This document shows positions 42,426 through 52,900 of a stretch of DNA of 64,000 bases, piece after piece (the stretch's first letter is position 1; every line of letters starts with the position of its first letter). Made by a program: the position numbers and the translations under genes. The notes under the pieces are model-generated. The model ran no database searches and was not told the DNA's origin. It saw only the letters and a program-made list of their open reading frames with translations. Source of the DNA: Polymorphobacter megasporae (lineage in GTDB: Bacteria > Pseudomonadota > Alphaproteobacteria > Sphingomonadales > Sphingomonadaceae); contig NZ_CP081849.1 in the NCBI RefSeq assembly GCF_018982885.2, forward strand, positions 682,001 to 746,000. Reading direction: 5' to 3'.

Positions 42426-45257
42426 ATGTCGGTCGTTGAGGTCTACACGATTGGGGGCGGCGAATACATCGTCAACACTTTCAACGCCGTTGCCGCGTGG
42501 ACCGGAGAGGGCGGCTACAAGAGCCTGCTCCAGGTCGTCCTCGTCATGGGTTTCACCATGTCGTGCCTCGTTGTCGCCTTCAACAGCGACTGGCGGGCGT
42601 GGATCAACTGGTTCCTCCAGGGCACGCTGATGTACATGTGCCTGATGGTGCCAAGGGTCGACGTCCAGGTCATCGACCGGATCAACCCCAGCCTCGCACC
42701 GTCCTATGTTGCCAACGTGCCGATCGGCCTCGGCCTCGTCGCGAGCTTCACCAGCCAGGTCGGCGACTATCTCACGCGCGAATCCGAGGTCGTGTTCGGC
42801 ATGCCGACCGACATGCAATATGCGACCAATGGCATGGTCTACGGGGCGCGTCTGATCGAAGCCGCAAACGCGATGCGGATCGACGATCCCGAGTTTGCGA
42901 CCAACCTCGACGAGCATATCCGCAACTGCGTGTTCTACGACATCCTGCTCGGCCACAAGACGATGACGGCTCTCGGGGAAAGCACCGACTTATGGGCGTC
43001 GATCGGTCCGGGCAGCCCCGCGCGTGCCCAGAAATACATCACGATCGATCCGTTGAACGCGACGACCACGACCGACATCGTCACCTGTCAGACTGCCTAT
43101 GGCCGCTTGTCGACGGCATGGACCGATGCCGAGAACCGCGCAACGTGGGGCTTGGGTCGGCTGCTCTACAAAGGCCCGGACGCCGTCGTCGGTGCCAAGC
43201 TCGCGGCCGACCTCGGCGGCGCATACACGTTCCTGACCGGAGTCAGTCAGGACGGCTCGGCGACGTTCAAGCAGACGCTGTTGTTGAACGCGTTCACCCA
43301 GTCGATGCACACAATGTCGGCGTCCGGCGGCGGTGGCGCGGTCGACGTCTATGCGCAGACGCGCGCCGAAATCCAGACCAAGAACACCTACGGATCGATC
43401 TCCGCGGCGGCGCAGAAGTGGGTGCCGATCCTCCACGTCGTGCTGACGGTAATGTTCTATGCCCTGTTCCCGGTGCTCTTCCCGTTGTTCCTGCTGCCGA
43501 CCGGCGGGGTCCCCGCTCTGAAAGGCTACGTCACCGGGTTCTTCTATCTCGCCGCGTGGGGGCCGCTGTTTGCGATCCTCCATATGATCATGATGCTGAA
43601 AGGCGTCGACACGCTAACGGGTGCCGCTGGCGGCGAGATGCACCAATCTCCGACGCTGTTCCACATCGGTGGCATCAGCGATGCGGCGAGCGATATCGCG
43701 ATGCTCGCGGGTTATATGATGGCGTCGGTGCCGTTCCTCGCCGGCGGCATCGCCAAGGGCGCGATGGCGATCTCGAGCAACGCGACGAGCTTCCTGCAGC
43801 CGTCGCAGAACGCGGCCGAGGTCGCGGCGAACGAGGCGTCGACCGGCAACATCGCGCTCGGCAACACCAGCCTCGATAATTTCTCGGGCAACAATCGCTC
43901 GTCGAACAACTGGAGCGACGTCGCCAGCTACTCGTCGGGCGCATCAGTCTTCAACACGCGCGGCAGCGACGGGTTCATGACGCACGGCTACCCGGGAGCC
44001 GAGGTCGGCGATGCCAGCGGCGCACTCTCTCGCCTTGCGGTCACCCCATCGCTGACGTCGGATCTGCAGTCGTCGTTCTCGACGTCGGCAACCGAGGCCC
44101 GTTCGCGATCGGAGACATTGTCGAATAGCGCGTCGTCCTCGCTTTCCACGGCGAACACGCAGGCGAGCGAGCTGCGCTCGGCGCTTCAGCATACGGTGTC
44201 GAACAGCAATGACATTGGTGCTGATACACGGCAGTCGATCACGTCGGGCCTTAGCGCTCAACGGCAGCTATCCCAGCGCCTTCAGGAGAGCGCTCACCTC
44301 TCCAAGGCGGAGGCCGACGGTGCGGCGTCCGAGTTGTTCCTGACCGGGCAGGTAGACGGCAGTCTCAGCACCCCGGGCGGTGGGTTTCTTGGCGCTCGCG
44401 CTGGTATCAGCGGCGCTGCTGGCGGCCGGAAAAGCTCCTCTAACTCGAGCACGACGACAGGCAGCGTTGACGCCGGCAAAGCTCGCGAGATCCTCGCTAG
44501 CGTGGCAGAGTCGAAGGATTTCCGCGACCAGCGCGACGACTTCAATCGCGCTGTTAGGAGCACGGGCGATAGCTCCATTTCGGCGAAAGCAAATTCAGCA
44601 AGCGCCTCGTACTCTCAGGCTGCCAGTCGTAGTCAGGAGGCACGCACTTCGTATGACCAGGCTCAGCGTTTTGAGAAGTCAGCTTCACTGCGTGATAGTG
44701 AAGGCGTGTCGGTCTCTGGCAACCTCAGCCAGCGCTTCGTGGAATATGTCCACGGCGAGCAGCGCAAACTCGCCGCCGGCGGTGCCTACGCTGACGGTAC
44801 TAAGCCGTGGAATCCGACCCGTGAACTTGCATCGACGCCGGACGAGCAGGCACAGCAGGCGTTCTTCATTGCCGGCTTTGTGAAGGCGGAACGTGCGCGG
44901 GTTGCCGCTGGGGTCGAACCGAGCCTCGTCGCGCCGACGCCGGCTGGAATTACCCGACCGAGCGCAAACGCCCAGTCCAAGATACATCCAGTGTCCACTG
45001 GGTCCGTATCGTCAGCTGGAAGTATCCCGTCTGCGTCTGGACCTGACGGCGGATCACTGGATGCCGGACGCGCCGCATTTGCGCAGGAGTTTGTGTCTGG
45101 TCGGCAGTATGGCGGTCGCGTCATCGACCGTGGGGTCGGTGATCTTCGGAGTGCCACGCGAGGTGTGTCAGCTGATCCGGATAAGAGCGTTCGTTCTGTC
45201 GGTCCCAAGCATTGGGCCGGTTGGGCAAGCGACGCCACAAACGGCATCGTTCCTTGA
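42426..45257 (+). CDS. traG: Mating-pair stabilisation protein TraG (VirB6-like N-terminus)
   Basis: This 943-residue inner-membrane protein has several transmembrane segments in the first 480 residues (LQVVLVMGFTMSCLVVAFNS, LHVVLTMFYALFPVLFPLF-type stretch, AGYMMASVPFLAGGIAKGAM). A long Ser/Ala/Gln-rich periplasmic region follows, as in TraG-N domain proteins. In F the C-terminal part also mediates entry exclusion with TraS; no TraS-like gene was recognised. It is the last core gene of the rightward operon. Confidence 0.93.
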   Translation: MSVVEVYTIGGGEYIVNTFNAVAAWTGEGGYKSLLQVVLVMGFTMSCLVVAFNSDWRAWINWFLQGTLMYMCLMVPRVDVQVIDRINPSLAPSYVANVPIGLGLVASFTSQVGDYLTRESEVVFGMPTDMQYATNGMVYGARLIEAANAMRIDDPEFATNLDEHIRNCVFYDILLGHKTMTALGESTDLWASIGPGSPARAQKYITIDPLNATTTTDIVTCQTAYGRLSTAWTDAENRATWGLGRLLYKGPDAVVGAKLAADLGGAYTFLTGVSQDGSATFKQTLLLNAFTQSMHTMSASGGGGAVDVYAQTRAEIQTKNTYGSISAAAQKWVPILHVVLTVMFYALFPVLFPLFLLPTGGVPALKGYVTGFFYLAAWGPLFAILHMIMMLKGVDTLTGAAGGEMHQSPTLFHIGGISDAASDIAMLAGYMMASVPFLAGGIAKGAMAISSNATSFLQPSQNAAEVAANEASTGNIALGNTSLDNFSGNNRSSNNWSDVASYSSGASVFNTRGSDGFMTHGYPGAEVGDASGALSRLAVTPSLTSDLQSSFSTSATEARSRSETLSNSASSSLSTANTQASELRSALQHTVSNSNDIGADTRQSITSGLSAQRQLSQRLQESAHLSKAEADGAASELFLTGQVDGSLSTPGGGFLGARAGISGAAGGRKSSSNSSTTTGSVDAGKAREILASVAESKDFRDQRDDFNRAVRSTGDSSISAKANSASASYSQAASRSQEARTSYDQAQRFEKSASLRDSEGVSVSGNLSQRFVEYVHGEQRKLAAGGAYADGTKPWNPTRELASTPDEQAQQAFFIAGFVKAERARVAAGVEPSLVAPTPAGITRPSANAQSKIHPVSTGSVSSAGSIPSASGPDGGSLDAGRAAFAQEFVSGRQYGGRVIDRGVGDLRSATRGVSADPDKSVRSVGPKHWAGWASDATNGIVP

Positions 45258-45303
45258 AGACTCCTATAGAATCCGGGGCAGTCTGCAGGCTAACCGCAAA
45301 CTA

Positions 45304-45552
45304 TCAGGTAGACCCTCTACTCAGGCCCACCCAAATGCAGAAGCAGACGGGCAATGCCACAACAAGCACAAGTATGGTGATCGTTAGCCATCGCGGCTGC
45401 GTCTTTTCCCGTACAAATGCACCGAGGCGGTTATTCACGATCGCGTCGTTGAGCTGGCGGAAACCTTCCAAATCGGCCGGACGCGCGGCCTCGAGCTTCG
45501 CAACCTGGTCGCGAAGGCGGGCAACTTCAGCCTCAAGAGCAACGTCGCTCAT
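45304..45552 (-). CDS. Small coiled-coil membrane protein downstream of traG
   Basis: This 82-residue protein reads leftward, converging on traG. It has an N-terminal coiled coil (ALEAEVARLRDQVAKLEAAR), a helical middle and one C-terminal transmembrane helix (WLTITILVLVVALPVCFCIW). The ATG at 45552 or one four codons upstream may be used. The topology recalls small entry-exclusion or lysis-inhibitor type membrane proteins, but no family is recognised. Confidence 0.55.
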   Translation of the reverse strand: MSDVALEAEVARLRDQVAKLEAARPADLEGFRQLNDAIVNNRLGAFVREKTQPRWLTITILVLVVALPVCFCIWVGLSRGST

Positions 45553-45637
45553 CACACCGTCCATTCAGAACAATACAAGTACACTTCTAGCACAATCTGC
45601 GCTACGATTCCAGTCCGTCACCGATGGATCGTGCGCC

Positions 45638-45931
45638 ATGCCAAGCCTTTCCACTCCCGCGCCGTACACACTGATCGACGGTCGTCTCGAGCTGCTGGCC
45701 GTCGATCACGCTCGCAATATCGCTCGTCGCTATGCGCTCGAGGTGTCGGAAGACCTGTTCGGTTTCCACGTCGTCGAGACGGCGTGGGGCAGGGTTGGGG
45801 GATGGACGACGGCCAAGCGCGTATCGTTTCCGACGCTCGCCGAGGCGGATCGGCTGATCTCCCATCATCTTCGTCGCCGGGCGTCGGCCGAGCGACGGAT
45901 CGGTGTCGCATATCGGCCTGTAGGAGCGTGA
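45638..45931 (+). CDS. WGR-domain protein
   Basis: This 97-residue protein consists mainly of a WGR domain: RRYALEVSEDLFGFHVVETA followed by WGRVGGWTTAKRVSFPTLAEA. WGR domains bind nucleic acid and occur in PARP enzymes and bacterial MolR proteins; stand-alone copies are common on alphaproteobacterial plasmids. The start at 45638 lies just before the domain. It overlaps the nuclease gene by one base, so co-translation is likely. Confidence 0.8.
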   Translation: MPSLSTPAPYTLIDGRLELLAVDHARNIARRYALEVSEDLFGFHVVETAWGRVGGWTTAKRVSFPTLAEADRLISHHLRRRASAERRIGVAYRPVGA

Positions 45932-46773
45932 TGCGGGCCGCCCTGATCCTTGCCGCCGCCGTTGCGATCGCTTCTCCCGCGAGCGCGTGGGGTGACAGGG
46001 GCCACCGCGCGATCGCCGACATTGCCTGGACGCAGCTGACGCCGGTGGCGAAGCGCGACGTCGCGCAGCTGCTGGTGGCCGCGCCCGATCTGGCGACGCC
46101 GGTATGTCCGGTTGGATCGTTCGAGGATGGCGCAACGTGGGCGGATTGCGTTCGGTCGCAGGACCGCGATCGCTATGCGCAGACCGCGACATGGCATTAT
46201 GTCGACGTCTCGATCTGTCGGCCGTTCGTACTGCCCGAGGACCGCGAGGCCCGGTTCGTTGTTCGTCGCTACGATCGCGAGCTCGCCGTGCTCGCCAACA
46301 GGAATGCTCCCGCAACGGTTCGCCTCGAGGCACTTCTTTGGGTTGAGCATCTGGTCGGGGATATCCATCAACCGCTTCACGTCGGTGATGATGGCGATCG
46401 CGGAGGTAATGAGGTCAAGGTGGTGCCTCAATTCGGGCGCTACCCGCTCAACCTCCACGCCGAATGGGACCGGGTGCTGGTCGATGACGCCCTGCGTGCA
46501 ACACCGGGTGGTGTTGCAGGTCTTGCCGCCGCCGCTGCGGATTACGCCGGTCGAGCGCGCGAGTTGTCGCCGGCGGCGTGGGCGCGGGAGAGCTGGGATA
46601 TCGCCGTTCGCGTGGCCTATCGGCACTTGTCGGTCATCGATTCATGCGGTCGCGGCCATCGCTCGATCGATCTCGGCGAGGATTATAGGGTCACTGCTAT
46701 TCCGATCGTCCAAGTTCAGCTTGAGCGTGCAGGGGTCCGGCTTGCATCGGTTCTCAATTCAGTCTTGCGGTAA
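45931..46773 (+). CDS. S1/P1-type zinc nuclease, exported
   Basis: This 280-residue protein is a single-strand-preferring nuclease of the S1/P1 family. The signal peptide (ALILAAAVAIASPASA) would expose Trp20 as the mature first residue, which serves as a zinc ligand in the family. The other ligands fit P1 spacing: His25 in WGDRGH, His89 in TWHYVD, His140 and Asp144 in VEHLVGDIHQPLH, His150, and His176 with Asp180 in HAEWD. It is periplasmic or secreted. Its overlap with the WGR gene on a mobile element is notable; degradation of incoming or extracellular nucleic acid is a guess. Confidence 0.92.
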   Translation: MRAALILAAAVAIASPASAWGDRGHRAIADIAWTQLTPVAKRDVAQLLVAAPDLATPVCPVGSFEDGATWADCVRSQDRDRYAQTATWHYVDVSICRPFVLPEDREARFVVRRYDRELAVLANRNAPATVRLEALLWVEHLVGDIHQPLHVGDDGDRGGNEVKVVPQFGRYPLNLHAEWDRVLVDDALRATPGGVAGLAAAAADYAGRARELSPAAWARESWDIAVRVAYRHLSVIDSCGRGHRSIDLGEDYRVTAIPIVQVQLERAGVRLASVLNSVLR

Positions 46774-46831
46774 GGTGGCGTCTCCAGACGGCGCTGGTCG
46801 TATTCACACACGGATTCGTCTGTGCTCAGGG

Positions 46832-48256
46832 TCAGCAAAGTTCGTCGAACAGCTTTGGCGCGAGGCACAGGCGATAGGTGGCGCGTGAGCAGGCGACGTA
46901 GAGAAGATTGAGGAGCTGATCTGTTTCCTCGGTCTTGGTCGCATCCTTGGCGCGTCTGGCCATAAGCTCGCGCGGAGAGTCGAAGTCGTCGAGCACGAAC
47001 ACAGTGCGAAACTCCCGCCCTTTGACCTTGTGCGCGGTCGACACGGTGATCTGCGCGTCGCCTTCCTTGTCACGGTGCAGGCCGGCGAGCCTCTGCAGCA
47101 GCGCTGGAAGCTCAGAGCCGTGCTTCTCGACGATGTCGCGCAGCCGCCGTGCATCGACGTCGCCGCGCTCGGCCGCGTCGTTAAACTGTCCCCACGACGT
47201 GAAGCGGGAAACGTCGGCGTCGGTGACCTGAGCAAGCTGGTTGTGGCGCAGCGCGTAGGCCGATGAAAGTTGGCGCTCGAGCCCGGCAAACCCGCCGATG
47301 AGGTGGAACGGCTTATCGACCAGCGACAGGCCTTCGAACAGGCGCGCGTTGGTCCGGGCGAGGATTGCGGTGCCGGGGCCGGCACTTGCTGCCCCGCCGT
47401 AGCGGACGATCTCATTCTCGATCGCAGGGTTGCCGTGCAGCGGCCGCCGCGGCGGCCGCGAGTGGTGCTTGAGGATGCGGTTGCACAGCGTCGCGATCTT
47501 CGGGCCGAAGCGCCAGCTGTGCGTTAGCGGCAATTCCTCCGCCGAGAACTGCTGCATCGCATCGATTGCGCCCCTGAAACGGTAGATCGACTGGTACGTG
47601 TCGCCGACCACGACCGTCGGGAGCGCCGCCTTGCGCGCGACTGAGATCAGCACCGGGTTGAGGTCCTGGGCTTCGTCGAGAAGGAGATATGCAAAATTCC
47701 CTTCGATCCGATGCCACAGCTCGAACGCCTTGAGGTAAGTGTCGTGGGTAATTGGCAGGTCGTGCCGCTCGAACCGGAGCAGCTTGACGGCGATCGCCTT
47801 GACCATGTGGCGGATCGCCGACCGTTGGTCGAGATCCGCGAGCTGGCAGTGGTCGGCGCGCAGCTTGCTGCCGGCATCGATCAGGAAGCTGTCGAGCGTG
47901 TTCAGGATAGCGGCACGAACCTGACCGTAGGTCATGCCATCGACCGGGCGGATAAACTCATCGTAGGGGCGCAGGTGCTCGAAGCGGAACTTGTTGATCG
48001 GGTCGCCGCGCTTGCCGATCTGCAGCGCGCGGTGTGCGAAGCTATGGGCGGTTCGCGTCTCGATCGAGCCCGGGAACTTCCGCCGCGCCTCGTCGGCGAT
48101 CGAGCGATTGAACGCCAGATAGAGGCCTTTCGCCGGCCAGCGCTTGGCATATTCGACGAGGGTCGAGGTCTTTCCGCATCCGGCACCGGCGGCAACTTTG
48201 ATGATGCCTTGTGGCGGTCGCGCGAGAATCTGCGCTTGTTCGGGCGTCGGGGTCAT
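46832..48256 (-). CDS. UvrD/Rep-type superfamily 1 DNA helicase
   Basis: This 474-residue ATP-dependent helicase shows the Q-motif PTPEQAQIL, Walker A AAGAGCGKTS at residues 22-31, motif II DEAQD at 194-198, motif III VVVGDTYQSIYRFRGA and late motifs VSTAHKVKGREFRTVFVLDD and LLYVACSRA. It is shorter than UvrD (about 720 residues) and closer in layout to FBH1-like single-gene helicases. It is convergent with the nuclease gene. A role in plasmid maintenance or repair is plausible but unproven. Confidence 0.9.
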   Translation of the reverse strand: MTPTPEQAQILARPPQGIIKVAAGAGCGKTSTLVEYAKRWPAKGLYLAFNRSIADEARRKFPGSIETRTAHSFAHRALQIGKRGDPINKFRFEHLRPYDEFIRPVDGMTYGQVRAAILNTLDSFLIDAGSKLRADHCQLADLDQRSAIRHMVKAIAVKLLRFERHDLPITHDTYLKAFELWHRIEGNFAYLLLDEAQDLNPVLISVARKAALPTVVVGDTYQSIYRFRGAIDAMQQFSAEELPLTHSWRFGPKIATLCNRILKHHSRPPRRPLHGNPAIENEIVRYGGAASAGPGTAILARTNARLFEGLSLVDKPFHLIGGFAGLERQLSSAYALRHNQLAQVTDADVSRFTSWGQFNDAAERGDVDARRLRDIVEKHGSELPALLQRLAGLHRDKEGDAQITVSTAHKVKGREFRTVFVLDDFDSPRELMARRAKDATKTEETDQLLNLLYVACSRATYRLCLAPKLFDELC

Positions 48257-48387
48257 CGATGTCTTACTGATGGTTGGCCGACCGCGCTTCTATGTGCGAC
48301 CTGCATAAATATATGATTTCGTCGGGATACATGATTAGCGCGGACGACACGAGACGATTGAACGGTCTGAATGCGCGCACCTTGTTT

Positions 48388-49653
48388 TTAAGGGTGCACG
48401 GCGTCGAAGAATGGCGGTAGGCGAACTAAGCTATGATCGGCTTTAGAAGCCCAATCAATAATGGTGCTCGCCACGCCGGCTATGGGGAGCGTCGCACCGG
48501 GTCGCCACGCAAAATGCTCGACACCTTCCGTTGCTAGGAACGCGGCAAGCGCATCGTTGTCGATCTCGTTTTCAGTATCGGCGGCGATGTGAACGGCGAT
48601 CGCAGTGGGCTGCGTATCAGTCAATGTGATGTTCGCGATCGTCCGGTCAGGATTCAGGTCGACCCGAAGTCCCTTGACGAACTTTCGCTGCGCCGCGACG
48701 GCGATGCGAAGCAGTTCGCGCTCGGGCAAGTTCTCGTATGGCAGCCATTCACGGGTCACCGGCATAAGGGCGATATCGAACATCTCTGCCGCGCCGGATG
48801 GTCTCAGCGCGAAGCTGGCAGCGATGATCAGATGACCGTCTTCGGCGGCCGACGATCGCCACAGATCATGCTCGAGCGCAAACCGCTTGTGGAACCGCGC
48901 GGCGGTGTCGGTGTCCATGTACAGCGGCCAATCGGCGAGGTGTCGGAGGGTGATGACCTCGCCGTAGCGGGACGCACCGATCGACTTCACCTCGCCGATC
49001 ACGACCATCAGCGTGTCGGAAACACGGGCAGGGGCCAGCGTCGTATGCCGTCGACCCGCTATGCCGGCGACGTCATCGCTCTTAAACGTCTCGGGGATGA
49101 ACACGCACGGGCCGAGCGTGGCGCCTTTGGCCCAGCAGTGTTCGACGGCACCGAGCAGCGCACGGCGAACGACGTACCAGTTTCGTTTGCCTGCCATGCG
49201 CGGCACCCAGTGGGTCAGCTCGGCCTTGTACCACAGGACATGAAGCAGGCCGCGCATCGATAGCTTGCGCCCATTGTGCTTCAACGCGGGCTTCTCGTTG
49301 GTGATCGCCGACGGGGCTGCACGCGCCGCGCCGCGTTTCAGCGGGAACGCGAGCTTCAAATAGACGTCGCCCGTCTCGTCTTCGCAGACCGCGTTGCCGA
49401 GGACCTGGCCGATTCCGGTTAGATCATCAGGAGCATCATAGTGATCGCACCCGGGCAGATGCTGCGCGCCGCTACCAGGCCAGCGTGCAAGCACGCAACC
49501 ACCGGTTCTTTTGGCGACGTAGAGCGCAAGCTCAACATCGTCCCGGCATTCGCATAGAGCCCGCGCGCGCTTGGCGTGGGCGCGGGCGAGGATCGCCTCG
49601 AAGTCCTCATCCGCCGGCGAAACGGACCGGTCGAATAGTCGATAGCTTTGCAT
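48388..49653 (-). CDS. DUF1173 family protein
   Basis: This 421-residue protein matches the DUF1173 family as I recall it: GGCVLARWPGSGAQHLPGCD, followed by WYVVRRALLGAVEHCWAKG and IGEVKSIGASRYGEVITLRH. Several His/Cys pairs near the N-terminus (LCECRDD, HLPGCDHY) may bind metal. Function unknown; it is frequent on sphingomonad and rhizobial plasmids next to transfer genes. The ATG at 49653 is preferred because of its GGGGGGAC site over one 42 nt upstream. Confidence 0.8.
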   Translation of the reverse strand: MQSYRLFDRSVSPADEDFEAILARAHAKRARALCECRDDVELALYVAKRTGGCVLARWPGSGAQHLPGCDHYDAPDDLTGIGQVLGNAVCEDETGDVYLKLAFPLKRGAARAAPSAITNEKPALKHNGRKLSMRGLLHVLWYKAELTHWVPRMAGKRNWYVVRRALLGAVEHCWAKGATLGPCVFIPETFKSDDVAGIAGRRHTTLAPARVSDTLMVVIGEVKSIGASRYGEVITLRHLADWPLYMDTDTAARFHKRFALEHDLWRSSAAEDGHLIIAASFALRPSGAAEMFDIALMPVTREWLPYENLPERELLRIAVAAQRKFVKGLRVDLNPDRTIANITLTDTQPTAIAVHIAADTENEIDNDALAAFLATEGVEHFAWRPGATLPIAGVASTIIDWASKADHSLVRLPPFFDAVHP

Positions 49654-49936
49654 ATCGTCCCCCCCGTTCATCGGCCGGAATCGACTGCGGCCCAAAGTTT
49701 GATAATATGGGTTATGTTAAATGATTACAATTGGTTAGGCAGTTTTTTGGGTTTGACGATACGCCTCCATAGCCTGCCGGTGGCGTCTGAGGTGCTGGTG
49801 CCAAGGCCGCATTCTCCGGCAATGACGGGTCAGCTTGTTGAACGCTTCAAGCAGTGCGACGGCGATCATCTTCGCCATGTCATTGAAGACTCATTGTCTT
49901 TCGCCGTAATTAAGATTGTGGGCTGCGTCATTGCGG

Positions 49937-52900
49937 CTAAAGGCCGTGGTCTGGTTGGATTTCCGGTGCGCGCGCGGGCACGCGCTCGATGAACCGCTCG
50001 GGCGGCGCGCGTGACGGTTCTGGTGCCTCCGACTTCGCATTCCGCGCTGCGATGCCGGCGGCGATCGCTTCGCGCTCTCCAGGGCGGACTGGTGGCGACA
50101 GAGAGCGCAGCGCGCCGATAATTTCGAGAGCGCTCGTCTTGTCGCCACTATTGCCCTCGAGGCCGGCGGCGATGCGGTCGTGGCTGTCAATGACGAGCGT
50201 TATCGCATCGCGTGGGCGGGTCGTGTTGACGAGAAACAGCTTGGCGCTCGCGAGCGAGCGTTCGCTGCTGTCCATCACTGCGATTGCGCGGTCGGCGGTC
50301 GCCCCCTGGACCTTGTGGGTGTTGAGCGCATACCCGAGGTCGAGGTTCTTTAGCATCCTGTCGCGGGTGGGAAGCGTCACCTCGATGCCGCTGGCGTTGC
50401 GTACGACAACGCCGTTTTCGCCGATCGAGACGACGTCGGCGATGCCGGCGTTGAGCAGGCCGCGGTCGCGGTCGTTCGCGGTCCAGCGCACCTTGTCGTT
50501 CTCGCGAAGCTCGATCTCCTTGATCGTGCCGATGCGGAAGCTGTTGGCGGTCCGCCGATCCGATAGGCGCTTCGGGTCCAGCCGATCGACCGTGCCGTTG
50601 GCTCGCGTCAGCTCGACGATATTGTTCTTGATCGCCGTCACCGTCGCGCTGCCAGGGGCGATTTTCTGATCCTTGATCTCGCGGCCGATCTCGACGATCG
50701 CGCCGATCGCGTAGCTGCTGGCGTAGCGCTCCTGCTCGCGGGTCAGACTGAGCGTGTCGAACACCTGCAGCTTGAGCAACCCGGCCCCTACCCGCCCTTC
50801 CTCCACCAGCGCCCGCTGAACGCCCTTGTTGAGCGCATCTCCCAGCGCGCGGCTCGACGAAATTAGCAGCGTCGACGCGCGCTCGTCGGGTGTCAGCGCC
50901 AGGTACTCGGCGGTGGCGGTGGCGACGAGCCAGTCGCGGCGGCTGTCGCGGTCCCGCAACGTAGGCGCTTCGGCCGCCGCATCGCGGGTCCATGGTTTCA
51001 GTACGTCGAGCGCCGCGACGGGCCGGTCGTTGTTGACGTGCTCGGCGGCCGCGCGGACGAGGGAATGTCGTCCCCGCAGATTCTCGGTCAGCTCGGCGGT
51101 CTGGACCCGGTCCTGCGCCTGGGCGAACGGCTTGCCGGCTTCGATCGCGCCGAGCTGGCGCTTGTCACCGACGAGCGCGAGCCGGTCGACGCCGAGGAGG
51201 TTGGCGAGCGCGACCAGCTTGGTCGTTTGGCCGGTGCCGAGCATCGACGCTTCGTCGACGACGATGACGCTGCCGTGGAATGCCTCGCGGGCGAACGTGA
51301 GCCGCTCGGGATTGACCGTATCCTTCAAGAGCCATTGATGACTGGCGACGAACTTCGCAGTCGTCATCGTGTCGATGCCCGAACCACGGCCGAGATCGTC
51401 GACGAGTTTGTGCGTCGGGACAAGCGCGAGGACGTTGCGCCCCTGAGCGCGGGCGACGTCGGCGACGGCGCCGAGCGCGGCACTCTTGCCGGCGCCAGCG
51501 ATCCCCTGCACCGCGACGATACGGTCGCGTGAGGCGAGGATCAGCCGTCCAGTGCCTTCCTGCCCTGCATTGAGGGTAAACTGCCCGCGGGTCGCGGCAG
51601 CGCTCTGCAGACGTTGTCCGGCGTCATCGCGGTCGGCGACGATCGGCACGACGGTGCCGTGATCTCTCGCGATCGCGTCGAGCAGCGCCCGCTCGAAGCC
51701 GATCGCCGCGGGCGTCGTCAGCATATGTTTCTGGTCGCCTGTGCCGGCAACAAGCTTGCCTTCGCGGGCGAGCGACTTGAGATTGCGTTCGACGTCGCCG
51801 ATCGTGATTGGCAGGCCGAGATCGAGCGCGGCTTTGATTACCCCGGCGGTGCTAAACGCCGCCTCGCGCTCGTGGAGATGCCGGATTGCCGAGGCGACGC
51901 CGTGCGCGGCGGCGACCTCAATGGGGGTGCCATATTCGGCACGCGCGGGGAGTAGGACGGCGTTGTCGTTCGGCTCGATGCCCAGATGCTCGCGGATGTA
52001 GTCGACGATACGAGCGGTGCGCTCGCTGATCAGTCGGGTGCCAGCGACGAGCTTCGTCCAAGCGGATGGTTGCTCGGCGGCAGCGGCAGCGGCGGTTCGG
52101 GCCGCTTCGACGACGGGGGTAAGATCGATGCCGTTCGCCGCCGCGCGATCTTGCCACGTTTGCAGCAGCTCGCCGCGATCGGCGATATCGGCTTTCTCGG
52201 CGCGCGTACGTAACGCGACCTGCTCGAGACCTGCCGGGCTTTGATAGTCGAGGACTTCTGCCGCGGCGGCGAGGATCTCGGCGCGGCGCGTGCTGAACGC
52301 CTCGACAGCGTTCCGGTCGACACCAGCGATCTCGAAGCTGCCGTGCTTGCCGATGCTGCCGATGGCGTAGCCGAGCTTGGTCACACCTTCGCGGAGATAG
52401 GCATGGTAGATCGAGCCGAGCAGCGTGTTGTTCGACCACAGCTTGTCGTTGTGCAGCGCGTGCCATTTACCGTCGGCTGTCTGCGTCGCGTTGGCGATAA
52501 CGGCATGCACATGCGCCTGGGGATCGAGGTTACGGCTGGTGTCGTGCTGGAACAGGGCAACGATTAAATTGCCGGTCTTGACGACGTTCGCGCCGCCGGC
52601 GCCAGTTCGCGCCTCGGCGAGGTGCTTTTCTGCCCAGGCGAGCGTGGCTTTTACTGCTGCCATATTGGCATCGAGGAGGCGGGTATCTCCGCCGACGTAA
52701 GCGAGCATCGAGAGCGACTTCGGCGCTGAGAATGTCAGGTCCATCCCGGCGCGGTGAGAGCCGGTCTGGCCGTTGCCGATCACCCTGCCGTCAGGCAAGC
52801 GGCCCTTGAGGACCTCGGTGAACGTATCGATCGATACCGACCCGACGAGGCCCGCGGTCTGTGCACCAGCGCCAAGCCATTGCGAGCTCTGTTCGAGGTC

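Noticed and set aside
24032-45257. Possible P-type or VirB-type secretion system
   Set aside because: Presence of traU, traN, traF, traH, traW, trbC and traG identifies the F-type set.
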